Assembly: GCA_017523615.1 (NCBI GenBank)
Contig: JAFWWK010000154.1
Location: 1 to 57,736, forward strand
DNA from: Clostridia bacterium
Lineage (GTDB): Bacteria; Bacillota; Clostridia; Christensenellales; Aristaeellaceae
Direction of reading: 5' to 3'
DNA: 57,736 nucleotides
Within the stretch, counting starts at the first letter, position 1, and every line of letters begins with the position of its first letter. This document shows, in pieces, positions 35,308-43,328 of this stretch. The position numbers and the translations under genes are program-made. The notes beneath the pieces were generated by a model, which searched no databases, was not told the DNA's origin, and saw only the letters and a program-made list of their open reading frames with translations.

Positions 35308-37698
35308 ATGAAGAACGAAACCGATCCAGGCCTGAAGATCCCCACCTCCCTGCCCGAGGGCTGGCAGCTCACAGGCCCGGAGGGACTGACAGACGCTCAA
35401 TGTGAGGAACGCGTCCGGGCGGGCCTTGGAAACACCGTGTCGGACGACAACGAAAGAAGCCCGCTTTCCATCCTCCGAAGCCACGTATTGACCCTGTTCA
35501 ACCTCCTGAACGCGCTGATCGCCATCGCGCTGATCGCCGTGGGAGCCTACCGCAACCTGACATTTCTCCTTGTTGTCCTCAGCAACACCCTGATCGGCAC
35601 CGTCCAGGAGCTTCGGACCTGGCGGGCTCTCAAAAAGATGCAGCTGATGGCGGAAGGAAGCATTTCTGTCCTGCGAAACGGAAATTGGCAGAGCCTCCGT
35701 TCCCGCGAACTGGTCGAGGGCGACGTCATCCGCCTCAAGAGCGGCGAACAGGTCCCCGCCGACGCCGTGGTGCTCGACGGGCACGGGGCCGCCAACGAAA
35801 GCATGCTCACCGGCGAGAGCCGCGCCGTGTTCAAGGAAAATGGGCAATGGCTCCTGAGCGGAAGCTATCTGTCAGAGGGCGGATTCACCGCCCAGATCGT
35901 CCACGCCGGGGAAAGAAGCTATATCAACCGGCTCCAGAAAAGCGCCAGGAACATCCGGCCGCCCCGCTCCCGGCTGCTTGAGGATATGAGAAAGCTGGTC
36001 CGCTTCTCCAGCATCCTCCTTGTCCCCGTCGGCATTCTCCTGTTCCTGAAGCAGTATTATATCCTGCATTTTCCCATTGAGGACGCGGTGACGAAAAGCG
36101 CCGCCTCCATGCTTGGCATGCTGCCCGAGGGGCTGATCCTTCTGACCTCCACCGCCCTGATGGCCGGGGTGATCAAGCTGTCCCGGCACAGGGCCATGGT
36201 CCGGGACCTGTATTCCATCGAATCCCTTGCCCGGGTGGACGTACTGTGCCTGGACAAGACCGGTACCCTGACCAGCGGGGATATGACCCTGCAGGAGATC
36301 GTGCCCCTGGACGGGGACGACGACGGGATCCGGACCTCCCTTTCCCGTTTTCTCGGGGCGGTGGACATATCCTCCCCCACACTGACGGCCATCTCCCTGC
36401 AGGTCTCTCCGTCGGACGAAAAGCCCCTGGACGTCCTGCCTTTCTCATCGGAACGGAAGTACTCCGCCGCCGCTTTTCAGGACGGGACGGTCATCGCCGC
36501 CGGCGCCCCCTCCTTCCTGCTGGGGAGCCTGTATACGGACGATATCCGGCGCCTGTGCTCCTCCTACGCGTCCCAGGGCTGCCGGGTGGTCTGCGCCGTC
36601 CGCTGCCGGGGGCGGATCGAGGACCGGAGGATCCCTCCGGTCGATAAGATCCTCTGCCTATGCGTGATCCGGGACAAGATCCGCGAGGGATGCGAAGAGA
36701 CCCTTGCCTATTTCCGGCAGCAGGACGTGACCCTCAAGGTCATCAGCGGCGACGATCCCGGCACCGTTTCTGCCATCGCCTCCAGGGTAGGCATCCCCGG
36801 CGCGGAAAACTGTGCCGACGTATCCCACCTTACGGACGATACGCCCCCGGAGGAGATCCGCGCCCTGGTCCGAAAAAATACGGTCTTCGGGCGGGTGACT
36901 CCCCAGGGCAAATGCCTGCTGGTCGAGGCCCTGAAGGCCGAAGGGCACACCGTGGCCATGACCGGCGACGGCGTGAACGACATCCCGGCCCTGAAGGCCT
37001 CGGACTGCTCCATCGCCGTCGGAGGGAGCGACGCCGTGCGCAAGGCTGCACAGCTTTCCCTTCTCGACAGCGATTTTTCCACTCTTCCCCGGGTGGTCGG
37101 CGAAGGACGGCGCGTCATCAACAACATCGGGCGGGCCGCGTCGCTGTTTCTGGTCAAGACACTCTTTTCCTTCGCCCTCAGCTTCCTTACCCTCTGCCTG
37201 CCCGTACCCTATCCCTTCAAGCCCATCCAGCTGACCCTGATCTCGTCCCTGACCGTCGGCACGCCCTCCTTCTTCCTCGCCTTTGAGGCCAACAACGAAA
37301 GGGTCAGCGGGAATTTCCTCAAAAAAGTGTTCATGCGCGCCGCACCGGGCGCCGCTGCAGCTACGGTCTTGTGCACCGTCGCCTCGCTTCTTTCCCTCGG
37401 CCCCTGGTCCGCGGACACCAGTTCCACCGTCGCCGTCATCGTGACCGGTGTCATTTCCCTGGGGATGCTCTATACGGTCTGCAGGCCCCTGAACAGGTTC
37501 CGCACTCTGCTGATCGCCGTTTTGTCCCTTGCGTTTGCATCTGCGGTGCTCTTTGCCGGCGGGATCTTTTACCTGACGGCGCTCGACGGGCCGCAGAAGC
37601 TCTCCCTGGCGGCCATGTGCCTTGGCGGCCTCCTGATGATCTATCTGCTTTCACGCTTCCTTTTCAGGCCGCGGACCGAAATCAAAGACCGGCCCTGA
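35308..37698 (+). CDS. cation-transporting P-type ATPase, CtpE-like
   Basis: 796 residues. Conserved elements: actuator TGES in SMLTGES, phosphorylation site DKTGTLT with Asp316, hinge MTGDGVNDIPAL, and membrane motif MLPEGLILLTS in the fourth transmembrane helix. PEGL followed by LLTS matches the CtpE group, whose mycobacterial member is a calcium-uptake ATPase. About eight to ten membrane segments. No heavy-metal CPC motif or N-terminal metal-binding domain is present. The ATG at 35308 is chosen over upstream starts because the N-terminal extension is not conserved-looking; its ribosome site is weak (GGGAAAG). Substrate is inferred to be calcium, not shown. Confidence 0.85.
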   Translation: MKNETDPGLKIPTSLPEGWQLTGPEGLTDAQCEERVRAGLGNTVSDDNERSPLSILRSHVLTLFNLLNALIAIALIAVGAYRNLTFLLVVLSNTLIGTVQELRTWRALKKMQLMAEGSISVLRNGNWQSLRSRELVEGDVIRLKSGEQVPADAVVLDGHGAANESMLTGESRAVFKENGQWLLSGSYLSEGGFTAQIVHAGERSYINRLQKSARNIRPPRSRLLEDMRKLVRFSSILLVPVGILLFLKQYYILHFPIEDAVTKSAASMLGMLPEGLILLTSTALMAGVIKLSRHRAMVRDLYSIESLARVDVLCLDKTGTLTSGDMTLQEIVPLDGDDDGIRTSLSRFLGAVDISSPTLTAISLQVSPSDEKPLDVLPFSSERKYSAAAFQDGTVIAAGAPSFLLGSLYTDDIRRLCSSYASQGCRVVCAVRCRGRIEDRRIPPVDKILCLCVIRDKIREGCEETLAYFRQQDVTLKVISGDDPGTVSAIASRVGIPGAENCADVSHLTDDTPPEEIRALVRKNTVFGRVTPQGKCLLVEALKAEGHTVAMTGDGVNDIPALKASDCSIAVGGSDAVRKAAQLSLLDSDFSTLPRVVGEGRRVINNIGRAASLFLVKTLFSFALSFLTLCLPVPYPFKPIQLTLISSLTVGTPSFFLAFEANNERVSGNFLKKVFMRAAPGAAAATVLCTVASLLSLGPWSADTSSTVAVIVTGVISLGMLYTVCRPLNRFRTLLIAVLSLAFASAVLFAGGIFYLTALDGPQKLSLAAMCLGGLLMIYLLSRFLFRPRTEIKDRP

Positions 37699-37772
37699 CG
37701 GAGGAACGCTCCCTTAGATGTTTTCACGCTCCGGCATTCCCCGCCCCTTAGTGTTAAAGAAAGGATCGTTCC

Positions 37773-39254
37773 ATGTTTCGTTTTGGTCCCGACGCCGAGG
37801 AATACGGCGTGACCGCAGTCGAAAACCTGTTTATCCGCAATTTTCTTCCCTCCGCCAAGGGCGACCAGGTAAAAGTATACCTGTGGGGCCTGTACCAGTG
37901 CGGACGGGACGGCGCTTTTGCCACCCTGGAGGATGCCGCGGCGGAACTGAACATTTCGGCCCCCGAGATCGCCGCGGCCATGAGGTACTGGGAACGCAGG
38001 GGCCTTGTGACCATCGAGACCGAGGACCCGCCGCGCTACGTGTTCCACTCTCCCAGGCAGCGCGCCTCCTCCGGGGCGGGCTTTGAAGCCGATCCCTCCT
38101 ACCTGGATTTTGCGGAATCGGTCTACGCCGCCTTCGGGGACAGGCGCAAGGTGCGCCCGTCGGAAATCGCCCAGGCCTGGGAATGGGTCCAGGACATGGG
38201 GCTCTCCCCCGAGGCCGTCCTGATGCTGATCAACCACTTGATCTCGACCTCCGGCCCCCAGTTCACTTTCAAAAAAGCCGAAAGCAGCGCGGCAGCCATG
38301 CGCGAAGGAGGCGTGGTGTCGGCGGAGGACGCAGAGTCCTACCTGAGGATGGACCTCAGTCTCAGGAAAGGCTGTGAAAAGGTCATCCGCGCCCTGGGAA
38401 AACGGGGCCGCATGGCCAGCGACGCCGAGATCGCCATGTACCGCAAATGGCGTGTCGACTGGAAATTCGAACACGACGCCATCATGGCGGCCACGGAAGA
38501 AACGGTCAAGGGCGAGCCCACCATGGCGTACCTGGACGGCATCCTTTCGGGCCTCAGGAGCCGCGGGGACGCGCGGACCGGCGACCAGGTGGAAAGGACC
38601 CTGCGCAGCGAAAAGGACGAATTCACTCTGATCAGCGAGGTCACCGGCGGACTCAGGCCGGCGATGCAGCGCCAGGTCGCGGTCAATTTGTACCGGCAAT
38701 GGCGCAAGACCTTTCCCCACGGCGTACTGGTATGCGCCGCGGACGAATGCCGCCGCGCGGGAGGCGGCGTGGAAGAGATGGCAATGCTCCTCTCCTCGTG
38801 GGAAAAGAAAGGCATGACTGACGAAAAAACGGTCTCTGCCTATCTTGACAGGATGCATCAGGCCAACCAGGAACTGCGCGGCCTGTTCGAAGCCTGCGGC
38901 CGCGACGGCCGGATCACCCAGGGCGACCGCGCCTGGTACCTTAACTGGCGGGACAGGGGCGCGACGCTGGAACTCATGACGGCCGCGGCCGAAAAAGCCC
39001 TGGGCGTCAGCGGAAACAAGCTGTCCTATATGGATTCCATACTGAATTCATGGCTGGACAAGGGCATAACCTCCGCCGCGGAGGCCGCGGCGGAACAGCC
39101 CCCGGCCCGAGAGAAGCGTCCCGGCGGCAAAAAAAGCGTGACTGCCCAGCAGTTTCCTCAAAGGAACTATACCGACAGCCAGATGGACCAGTTCTTCAGT
39201 CCGTTTCTGGAGCAGGCGCTGAAGGAAAACACGGAGGACGGGAATGAACAGTGA
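37773..39254 (+). CDS. dnaD: DnaD-domain replication initiation protein with repeated DnaD modules
   Basis: 493 residues, about twice the size of B. subtilis DnaD. A winged-helix N-terminal domain (LPSAKGDQVKVYLWGLYQCG through a second helix-turn) is followed by helical DnaD (DDBH2) modules. One ends YLDGILSGLRSRG, a middle one ends LLSSWEKKGMT, and the last ends YMDSILNSWLDKGIT; this last YxxxI-x-x-W motif is the classic DnaD/DnaB signature. AAAGGA lies before the ATG. The stop overlaps the loader ATPase gene by 11 nt. Together they form a primosome pair. Confidence 0.9.
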   Translation: MFRFGPDAEEYGVTAVENLFIRNFLPSAKGDQVKVYLWGLYQCGRDGAFATLEDAAAELNISAPEIAAAMRYWERRGLVTIETEDPPRYVFHSPRQRASSGAGFEADPSYLDFAESVYAAFGDRRKVRPSEIAQAWEWVQDMGLSPEAVLMLINHLISTSGPQFTFKKAESSAAAMREGGVVSAEDAESYLRMDLSLRKGCEKVIRALGKRGRMASDAEIAMYRKWRVDWKFEHDAIMAATEETVKGEPTMAYLDGILSGLRSRGDARTGDQVERTLRSEKDEFTLISEVTGGLRPAMQRQVAVNLYRQWRKTFPHGVLVCAADECRRAGGGVEEMAMLLSSWEKKGMTDEKTVSAYLDRMHQANQELRGLFEACGRDGRITQGDRAWYLNWRDRGATLELMTAAAEKALGVSGNKLSYMDSILNSWLDKGITSAAEAAAEQPPAREKRPGGKKSVTAQQFPQRNYTDSQMDQFFSPFLEQALKENTEDGNEQ

Positions 39255-40203
39255 GATATACCGCGCCCTGATGGAGGAATACCGTCTCCGGCGCGAGCAA
39301 AACAGCCGGATCGAATCCGAAAGGGAAAACGAAGTCTTCTCAGCCCATCCGGACATCGAAAAACTTTGCAGGGAAAGACACCGCTGGATCCTCGGAGGGA
39401 TCGACGGCATCCTAAACGGAAGGGACGGCGGCGACCTGGAAAAACTGATGGACGATCGCAACCGCGAGATCGGCGACCGGCTTGCCGCCTGCGGCTATCC
39501 CAGGGATTATCTGGCGCCGGTCTTCCAATGCCCGGACTGCAGGGATACCGGCTATGTCGGTGATGTGATCAGGCGGGAGTGCGCCTGTTTTGTCAGACGG
39601 GCCCGGGAAATGGAGGAAAACAGGCAGGAAAAGACCGCCTTCAGCAGCGCTTCCTTCGATCATTTCGATTATTCAGTGTTCCCCGACGAAAAGCTGGAAG
39701 GCAGGGATATCACACAGAGGAAATACATGAAGACGGTCGTCAGCGCCTGCCGCACTTTCGCCGACGGTTATCCCCGGGACAAAAGGAACCTGATCCTCCA
39801 GGGGAACACCGGTCTCGGAAAGACCTACCTCCTTAAATGCGTCGAAAAAGCGCTTTCCGATCGGGGATTTGAAACGGTCTACGTCACAGCCTACAGGCTG
39901 CTTGACGACCTGAGGAACGCGTATTTCCGCCCCGGGTCCCGGGATACCGAAGGCTTTTTCGGCTGCGATCTTTTGATCGTCGATGACCTGGGCATGGAAC
40001 CCCTCTTTGACAACATCACCGTGGAACTGCTCCTGAACGTCCTCAATGAAAGGACCCTGCGGGAGAAGGGGGTCGCTGTCAGCACCAACCTGAGCCTGAA
40101 CAACCTGAAGGAGCGCTATACCGAGCGTTTTTTCAGCCGTCTGATGGACAGGCGGATCGCCATGTGCATCCCCTTTTACGGGACGGACCTCAGACTGAAA
40201 TGA
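39244..40203 (+). CDS. DnaC/DnaI-like helicase-loader ATPase
   Basis: 319-residue AAA+ protein. An N-terminal helical region carries a Cys cluster (C96, C99, C113, C115; CPDC and CAC), resembling the zinc-binding part of DnaI. Walker A GNTGLGKT is at 187-194, Walker B is LLIVDDLG, sensor 1 is STNLS, and an arginine-rich end includes RLMDR. It would deliver the replicative helicase to DNA together with DnaD. It overlaps dnaD by 11 nt and is followed by a strong bidirectional terminator. IstB-type transposition helpers are an alternative but lack this N-terminal Cys region and context. Confidence 0.92.
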   Translation: MNSEIYRALMEEYRLRREQNSRIESERENEVFSAHPDIEKLCRERHRWILGGIDGILNGRDGGDLEKLMDDRNREIGDRLAACGYPRDYLAPVFQCPDCRDTGYVGDVIRRECACFVRRAREMEENRQEKTAFSSASFDHFDYSVFPDEKLEGRDITQRKYMKTVVSACRTFADGYPRDKRNLILQGNTGLGKTYLLKCVEKALSDRGFETVYVTAYRLLDDLRNAYFRPGSRDTEGFFGCDLLIVDDLGMEPLFDNITVELLLNVLNERTLREKGVAVSTNLSLNNLKERYTERFFSRLMDRRIAMCIPFYGTDLRLK

Positions 40204-40236
40204 CCCTTATCCCCCCTCCTCCGCTAAAAGCAGGCA

Positions 40237-40281
40237 CAAAAAACCTCCGGCCGCAGATTTGCGTGCCGGAGGAAATTTTTT
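40237..40281. terminator. bidirectional terminator between the loader gene and yajC
   Basis: CCTCCGGcCGCA (40244-40255) pairs with TGCGtGCCGGAGG (40260-40272). A poly-A tract precedes it and six T (40276-40281) follow, so both convergent units could stop here. Confidence 0.9.
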
Positions 40282-40290
40282 AACGGAGGA

Positions 40291-40680
40291 TCAGGTGAGT
40301 TCTTCGCCGTCATTCTTGATGCTGACATCCTCCACACCGCGGATGGCCCAGCGGGCTACGACCATTTCCATCCGGTCGGAGCCGACGTACAGGGTGATGG
40401 TATCATCCTTGATCGCCTTGATGGTGCCATAGATCCCGCCGATGGTGGTGATCCTGTCACCGGGCTTCAGAGCGGCCAGCATCTCCTTGACCTGCTTGTC
40501 CTTTTTGCGCTGGGGACGGATCAGCATGAAATAGAAGATCGCGACCATGCCGACCATCATCAGCAGGGTTGTGACCAGGCTCCCGACACCCATGGCCTGC
40601 GCGGAAGGATCGCCCGTACCGGCGGTGGTGCCGCTTTCGGCGAAGGCGGAGGCGATACCGAACAGCTTATCAAAAAACAT
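40291..40680 (-). CDS. yajC: preprotein translocase subunit YajC
   Basis: 129 residues. A Gly/Ala-rich N-terminus, one membrane segment (about 34-54), the signature FYFMLIRPQRKKDK and then a small beta domain with KPGDRITTIGGIYGTI. It is an accessory subunit of SecYEG-SecDF. No secDF or tgt genes are in the window, but they could follow beyond the local context. The N-terminal stretch before the membrane segment is longer than in E. coli. The ATG at 40680 has AGGAATC upstream. Confidence 0.93.
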   Translation of the reverse strand: MFFDKLFGIASAFAESGTTAGTGDPSAQAMGVGSLVTTLLMMVGMVAIFYFMLIRPQRKKDKQVKEMLAALKPGDRITTIGGIYGTIKAIKDDTITLYVGSDRMEMVVARWAIRGVEDVSIKNDGEELT

Positions 40681-40777
40681 TCTGAAGATTCCTGCCTTTC
40701 AATTTCGATTTGCCTGTCCATTATACCCGGGAATGTGCATAAAGTAAAGACAAAAATTTTGCCCCCGCCCAAGGAAA

Positions 40778-40812
40778 GCCTGCCGCCCCGGTAAGTCCCG
40801 GAAGCGGCAGGC
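40778..40812 (-). terminator. stem-loop after the winged-helix gene (weak terminator)
   Basis: GCCTGCCGC and GCGGCAGGC arms (40778-40786 and 40804-40812) form a 9-bp stem with a CCGG/CCGG inner pair. On the reverse strand the tail has only an interrupted T run, so termination is plausible but not certain. Confidence 0.5.
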
Positions 40813-40851
40813 AATGTCGGTTCTATATGCGTTTCTTTTAATGCTCTGGCG

Positions 40852-41172
40852 TCATACGGCCTCGGCGCACAGCCGGTAACCGTAGCGGTAGACGGTCTCG
40901 ATGGCGGCGGCACCCAGCTTGCGCCTGAGCCGCTGGATGTGGACGTCCACCGTGCGGGTCTCACCCATCAACTGGAACCCCCATGCGTTTTTCAGGATCA
41001 CTTCCCGGGACACAGGCTCGTCCGTATGGCTTGCCAGCTCCGTCAGAAGGCTGTATTCCTGACGGGTCAGGCAGCATTCCCGGCCGTTGATGAACACCTT
41101 TTTCCGATGATCGTCGATGTACAGGACCTTGCGCGCATTGTTCTCGTCTCTCACAATGTACAGCTTACTCAT
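40852..41172 (-). CDS. stand-alone OmpR/PhoB-type winged-helix DNA-binding protein
   Basis: 106 residues consisting of a PhoB C-terminal effector domain only: CCLTRQEYSLLTELASH, SREVILKNAWGF, RTVDVHIQRLRRKLG and ETVYRYGYRL. The receiver domain is absent; a 30-residue beta-rich N-terminal piece replaces it. Without a phosphorylation site, control must come from concentration or a partner. The ATG at 41172 has GAGGTGA upstream. Two direct TATGAA repeats 11 bp apart lie just upstream, a spacing typical for this DNA-binding family, so autoregulation is likely. It lies downstream of rodA on the same strand. Confidence 0.88.
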   Translation of the reverse strand: MSKLYIVRDENNARKVLYIDDHRKKVFINGRECCLTRQEYSLLTELASHTDEPVSREVILKNAWGFQLMGETRTVDVHIQRLRRKLGAAAIETVYRYGYRLCAEAV

Positions 41173-41232
41173 TGTTCATCACCTCACTCATAAGACGAAT
41201 GAGGCGGCGGTTTTCTTCCCCTGGAAAAAAGA

Positions 41233-41249
41233 TTCATATTTTGTTCATA
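41233..41249 (-). promoter_or_regulatory. direct-repeat operator candidate for the winged-helix protein
   Basis: On the reverse strand TATGAA occurs at 41249-41244 and 41238-41233, an 11-bp period, 61-77 nt upstream of the gene start. Confidence 0.5.
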
Positions 41250-41264
41250 CTTGGAAAATGGCCT

Positions 41265-42521
41265 TCAGTTCCGGGCGTGTTTTGCCTTTTTGGGCTTCTC
41301 CCGCAAAAACCGCTTGACTCCTTCGGATTCGGCGTAGCCTCCGGCGTTGTACATCCCGCTGGAGCCCGTCCTGGAACGGGTCACGTTGATCACCAGCGCA
41401 ACGCCGATGATGTTCGTCATAAAGTTGGAACCGCCGTAGGATAAAAACGGCAGAGGGATGCCGGTGATGGGCATCAGTCCCAGGCACATGGATATGTTTT
41501 CAAACACATGGAAAAACAGCATGCTCATCACGCCCACGATCAGCAGCTTTCCGTACTGGTCCCTTGTGTACCGGGCAAGGTAAAGCATGCGCAGAATGAT
41601 GAACAGATACACAGCGAGGACAGCGGAAACACCGATAAAGCCATAGGCCTCCCCGATGGATGACAGGATGAAGTCCGTCGAATTTTCCGGCACGCCCCCC
41701 AATTGGGTCACCGTCCCCAGGGTGAAGGCTTTCATGCCAGTCAGCTGGCCCGAACCGATGGCTTTCTGGGAGTTGAGCAGCTGATACCCGCCGCTAGACT
41801 GGTACTTGGTGGGATCCGTGAAGGCCAGCAGGCGGAGGATGCGGTAATCCGAGGAATCGGTGATCAGCGCGTATCCGATGATCGCGGCGATGCCCAGGGC
41901 GCCCGCGGCCACGATGCCAAGCACCAGACGGATGTCAGCACCGGAAAAATAGAGCATCAGCACAAACATGACCACGATGACAATGACCGATCCCGTCTCG
42001 CCCTGGGCCAGAACGATCATCGTAGGAATGCCGACAATGACCGCGATCTGGAAGAATTCCCTGACGTTGGCGACGGGTTTTTCAGATTTGGAAAGGTTCC
42101 GGGCCAGGGACATCATGACCGAGATCTTGGCAAATTCCGCCGGCTGGATCGACCGTCCGAGGCCGGTATTCAGCCAAGCCCTGATGCCGTTGACCAGGGT
42201 GGTCGTAACCAGGGTGATCACAAGAAGGGAGACCACCGCCAGGTAGATCAGCCTCGTCTGACTGCGGAAAAGGTCTATAGGGACCGAAGACACCACCAGC
42301 AGGACGATGGGAGACGCCAGGACAAAAATGCTCTGCCACATGGACGATCTGGAATTGAGCACCCTGTTCAGGAGGGTGGAATCCGCGCCCAAATCCGGGT
42401 CATAAGTCGCGGAGGCGATCATATAGATCCCAAAGATCGCAAGCAAATAGACCGCGATCACAAGAAGCCAGTCAAAATGGGCCCTGTTGCGGCGTTTGAG
42501 TTCTGCGTTCGCTGCTGTCAT
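41265..42521 (-). CDS. rodA: rod-shape peptidoglycan polymerase RodA (SEDS family)
   Basis: 418 residues with about ten membrane segments. SEDS signatures include GIRAWLN, IQPAEFAKI, AQGETGSVIV and GLMPITGIPLPFLSYGGSNF. It polymerises lipid II together with the class B PBP encoded three genes upstream. The start ATG at 42521 overlaps the minD stop by four bases (ATGA). It ends the mre cluster; a basic, Lys-rich tail (about 400-418) is cytoplasmic. Context rules out FtsW or SpoVE as the best name. Confidence 0.93.
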   Translation of the reverse strand: MTAANAELKRRNRAHFDWLLVIAVYLLAIFGIYMIASATYDPDLGADSTLLNRVLNSRSSMWQSIFVLASPIVLLVVSSVPIDLFRSQTRLIYLAVVSLLVITLVTTTLVNGIRAWLNTGLGRSIQPAEFAKISVMMSLARNLSKSEKPVANVREFFQIAVIVGIPTMIVLAQGETGSVIVIVVMFVLMLYFSGADIRLVLGIVAAGALGIAAIIGYALITDSSDYRILRLLAFTDPTKYQSSGGYQLLNSQKAIGSGQLTGMKAFTLGTVTQLGGVPENSTDFILSSIGEAYGFIGVSAVLAVYLFIILRMLYLARYTRDQYGKLLIVGVMSMLFFHVFENISMCLGLMPITGIPLPFLSYGGSNFMTNIIGVALVINVTRSRTGSSGMYNAGGYAESEGVKRFLREKPKKAKHARN

Positions 42522-43318
42522 TTTTTCTCACCCCTCCAGCGGCTGAAAAAACGGATCACCGGGCTCATCTGAATGTCCCTGAAGGGCTCGTCGCCCCCGA
42601 GCAGCCGCGAAACAGTCCGGTCAAAGGCTTTTTTCACCTTCCGGTCCCCGGAATAATAGGCGCAGCAGCGGCGGAGCATGGCGGGATAGATCTCCGGGCT
42701 GTCCGGGATCACGCCCAACAGGGGCATGTCCAGCGCCAAGGAGATTTCCTTCGGCGCGCTGATCACGCCGGTACGCACCAGATAGGGGTCCATCCGGTTC
42801 AGCACCAGCCAGGGATGGTCTTTTCCGTGCTCACGCAGCACTTCGCCAGCTTTTTCGGCGTCCCTGAAGGAAATATCGTCGGGGGTCGCTACCATAATGA
42901 ATTCGTCCGCCGCGTCGATAAGCACCTTCAGGTTCCTGCCGATGCCGGCCGGTCCGTCGATAATGACCGCGCCAAAGTGTTTTTTCATTTCATCGGTGAT
43001 CTTTTTAACTTCCTTCGGCCTCACCTGGGACGCCCGGAGCAGCTGGGACGTGGCAAGCAGGCCGACCCTCCCCGGGCCCATCCAGGGAACGTCGTACAAC
43101 GCGTCCTCCAAGGCGCAGTTCCCTTCGCACAGATCCATGAAATCAAAGACGACCTTATCCTGCATGTTCATCATCAGGTCGGCGCATCTCAGACCCACGT
43201 CCCCGTCCATGACCGCGCAGGACAGTCCTCTCTCGGAAAAAGCGGCGGCAAGGGATACGGCGGTGGTGCTTTTGCCCACACCGCCCTTGCCGGAAAGGAT
43301 CAGATACGTTTTGCTCAT
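42518..43318 (-). CDS. minD: MinD-family ATPase
   Basis: 266 residues. Deviant Walker A GKGGVGKST at 10-18, switch I DGDVGLRCAD, and VIIDGPAGIGR as Walker B. The last residues MSPVIRFFSRWRGEKK look like an amphipathic membrane-targeting helix. MinD normally works with MinC and MinE in placing the division site. Here it lies between mrdA and rodA, with neither minC nor minE seen in the cluster; in many clostridia they are adjacent. It may therefore act in elongation or use a distant or different partner (for example DivIVA). Confidence 0.88.
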   Translation of the reverse strand: MSKTYLILSGKGGVGKSTTAVSLAAAFSERGLSCAVMDGDVGLRCADLMMNMQDKVVFDFMDLCEGNCALEDALYDVPWMGPGRVGLLATSQLLRASQVRPKEVKKITDEMKKHFGAVIIDGPAGIGRNLKVLIDAADEFIMVATPDDISFRDAEKAGEVLREHGKDHPWLVLNRMDPYLVRTGVISAPKEISLALDMPLLGVIPDSPEIYPAMLRRCCAYYSGDRKVKKAFDRTVSRLLGGDEPFRDIQMSPVIRFFSRWRGEKK

Positions 43319-43328
43319 ACCCGCCTCC

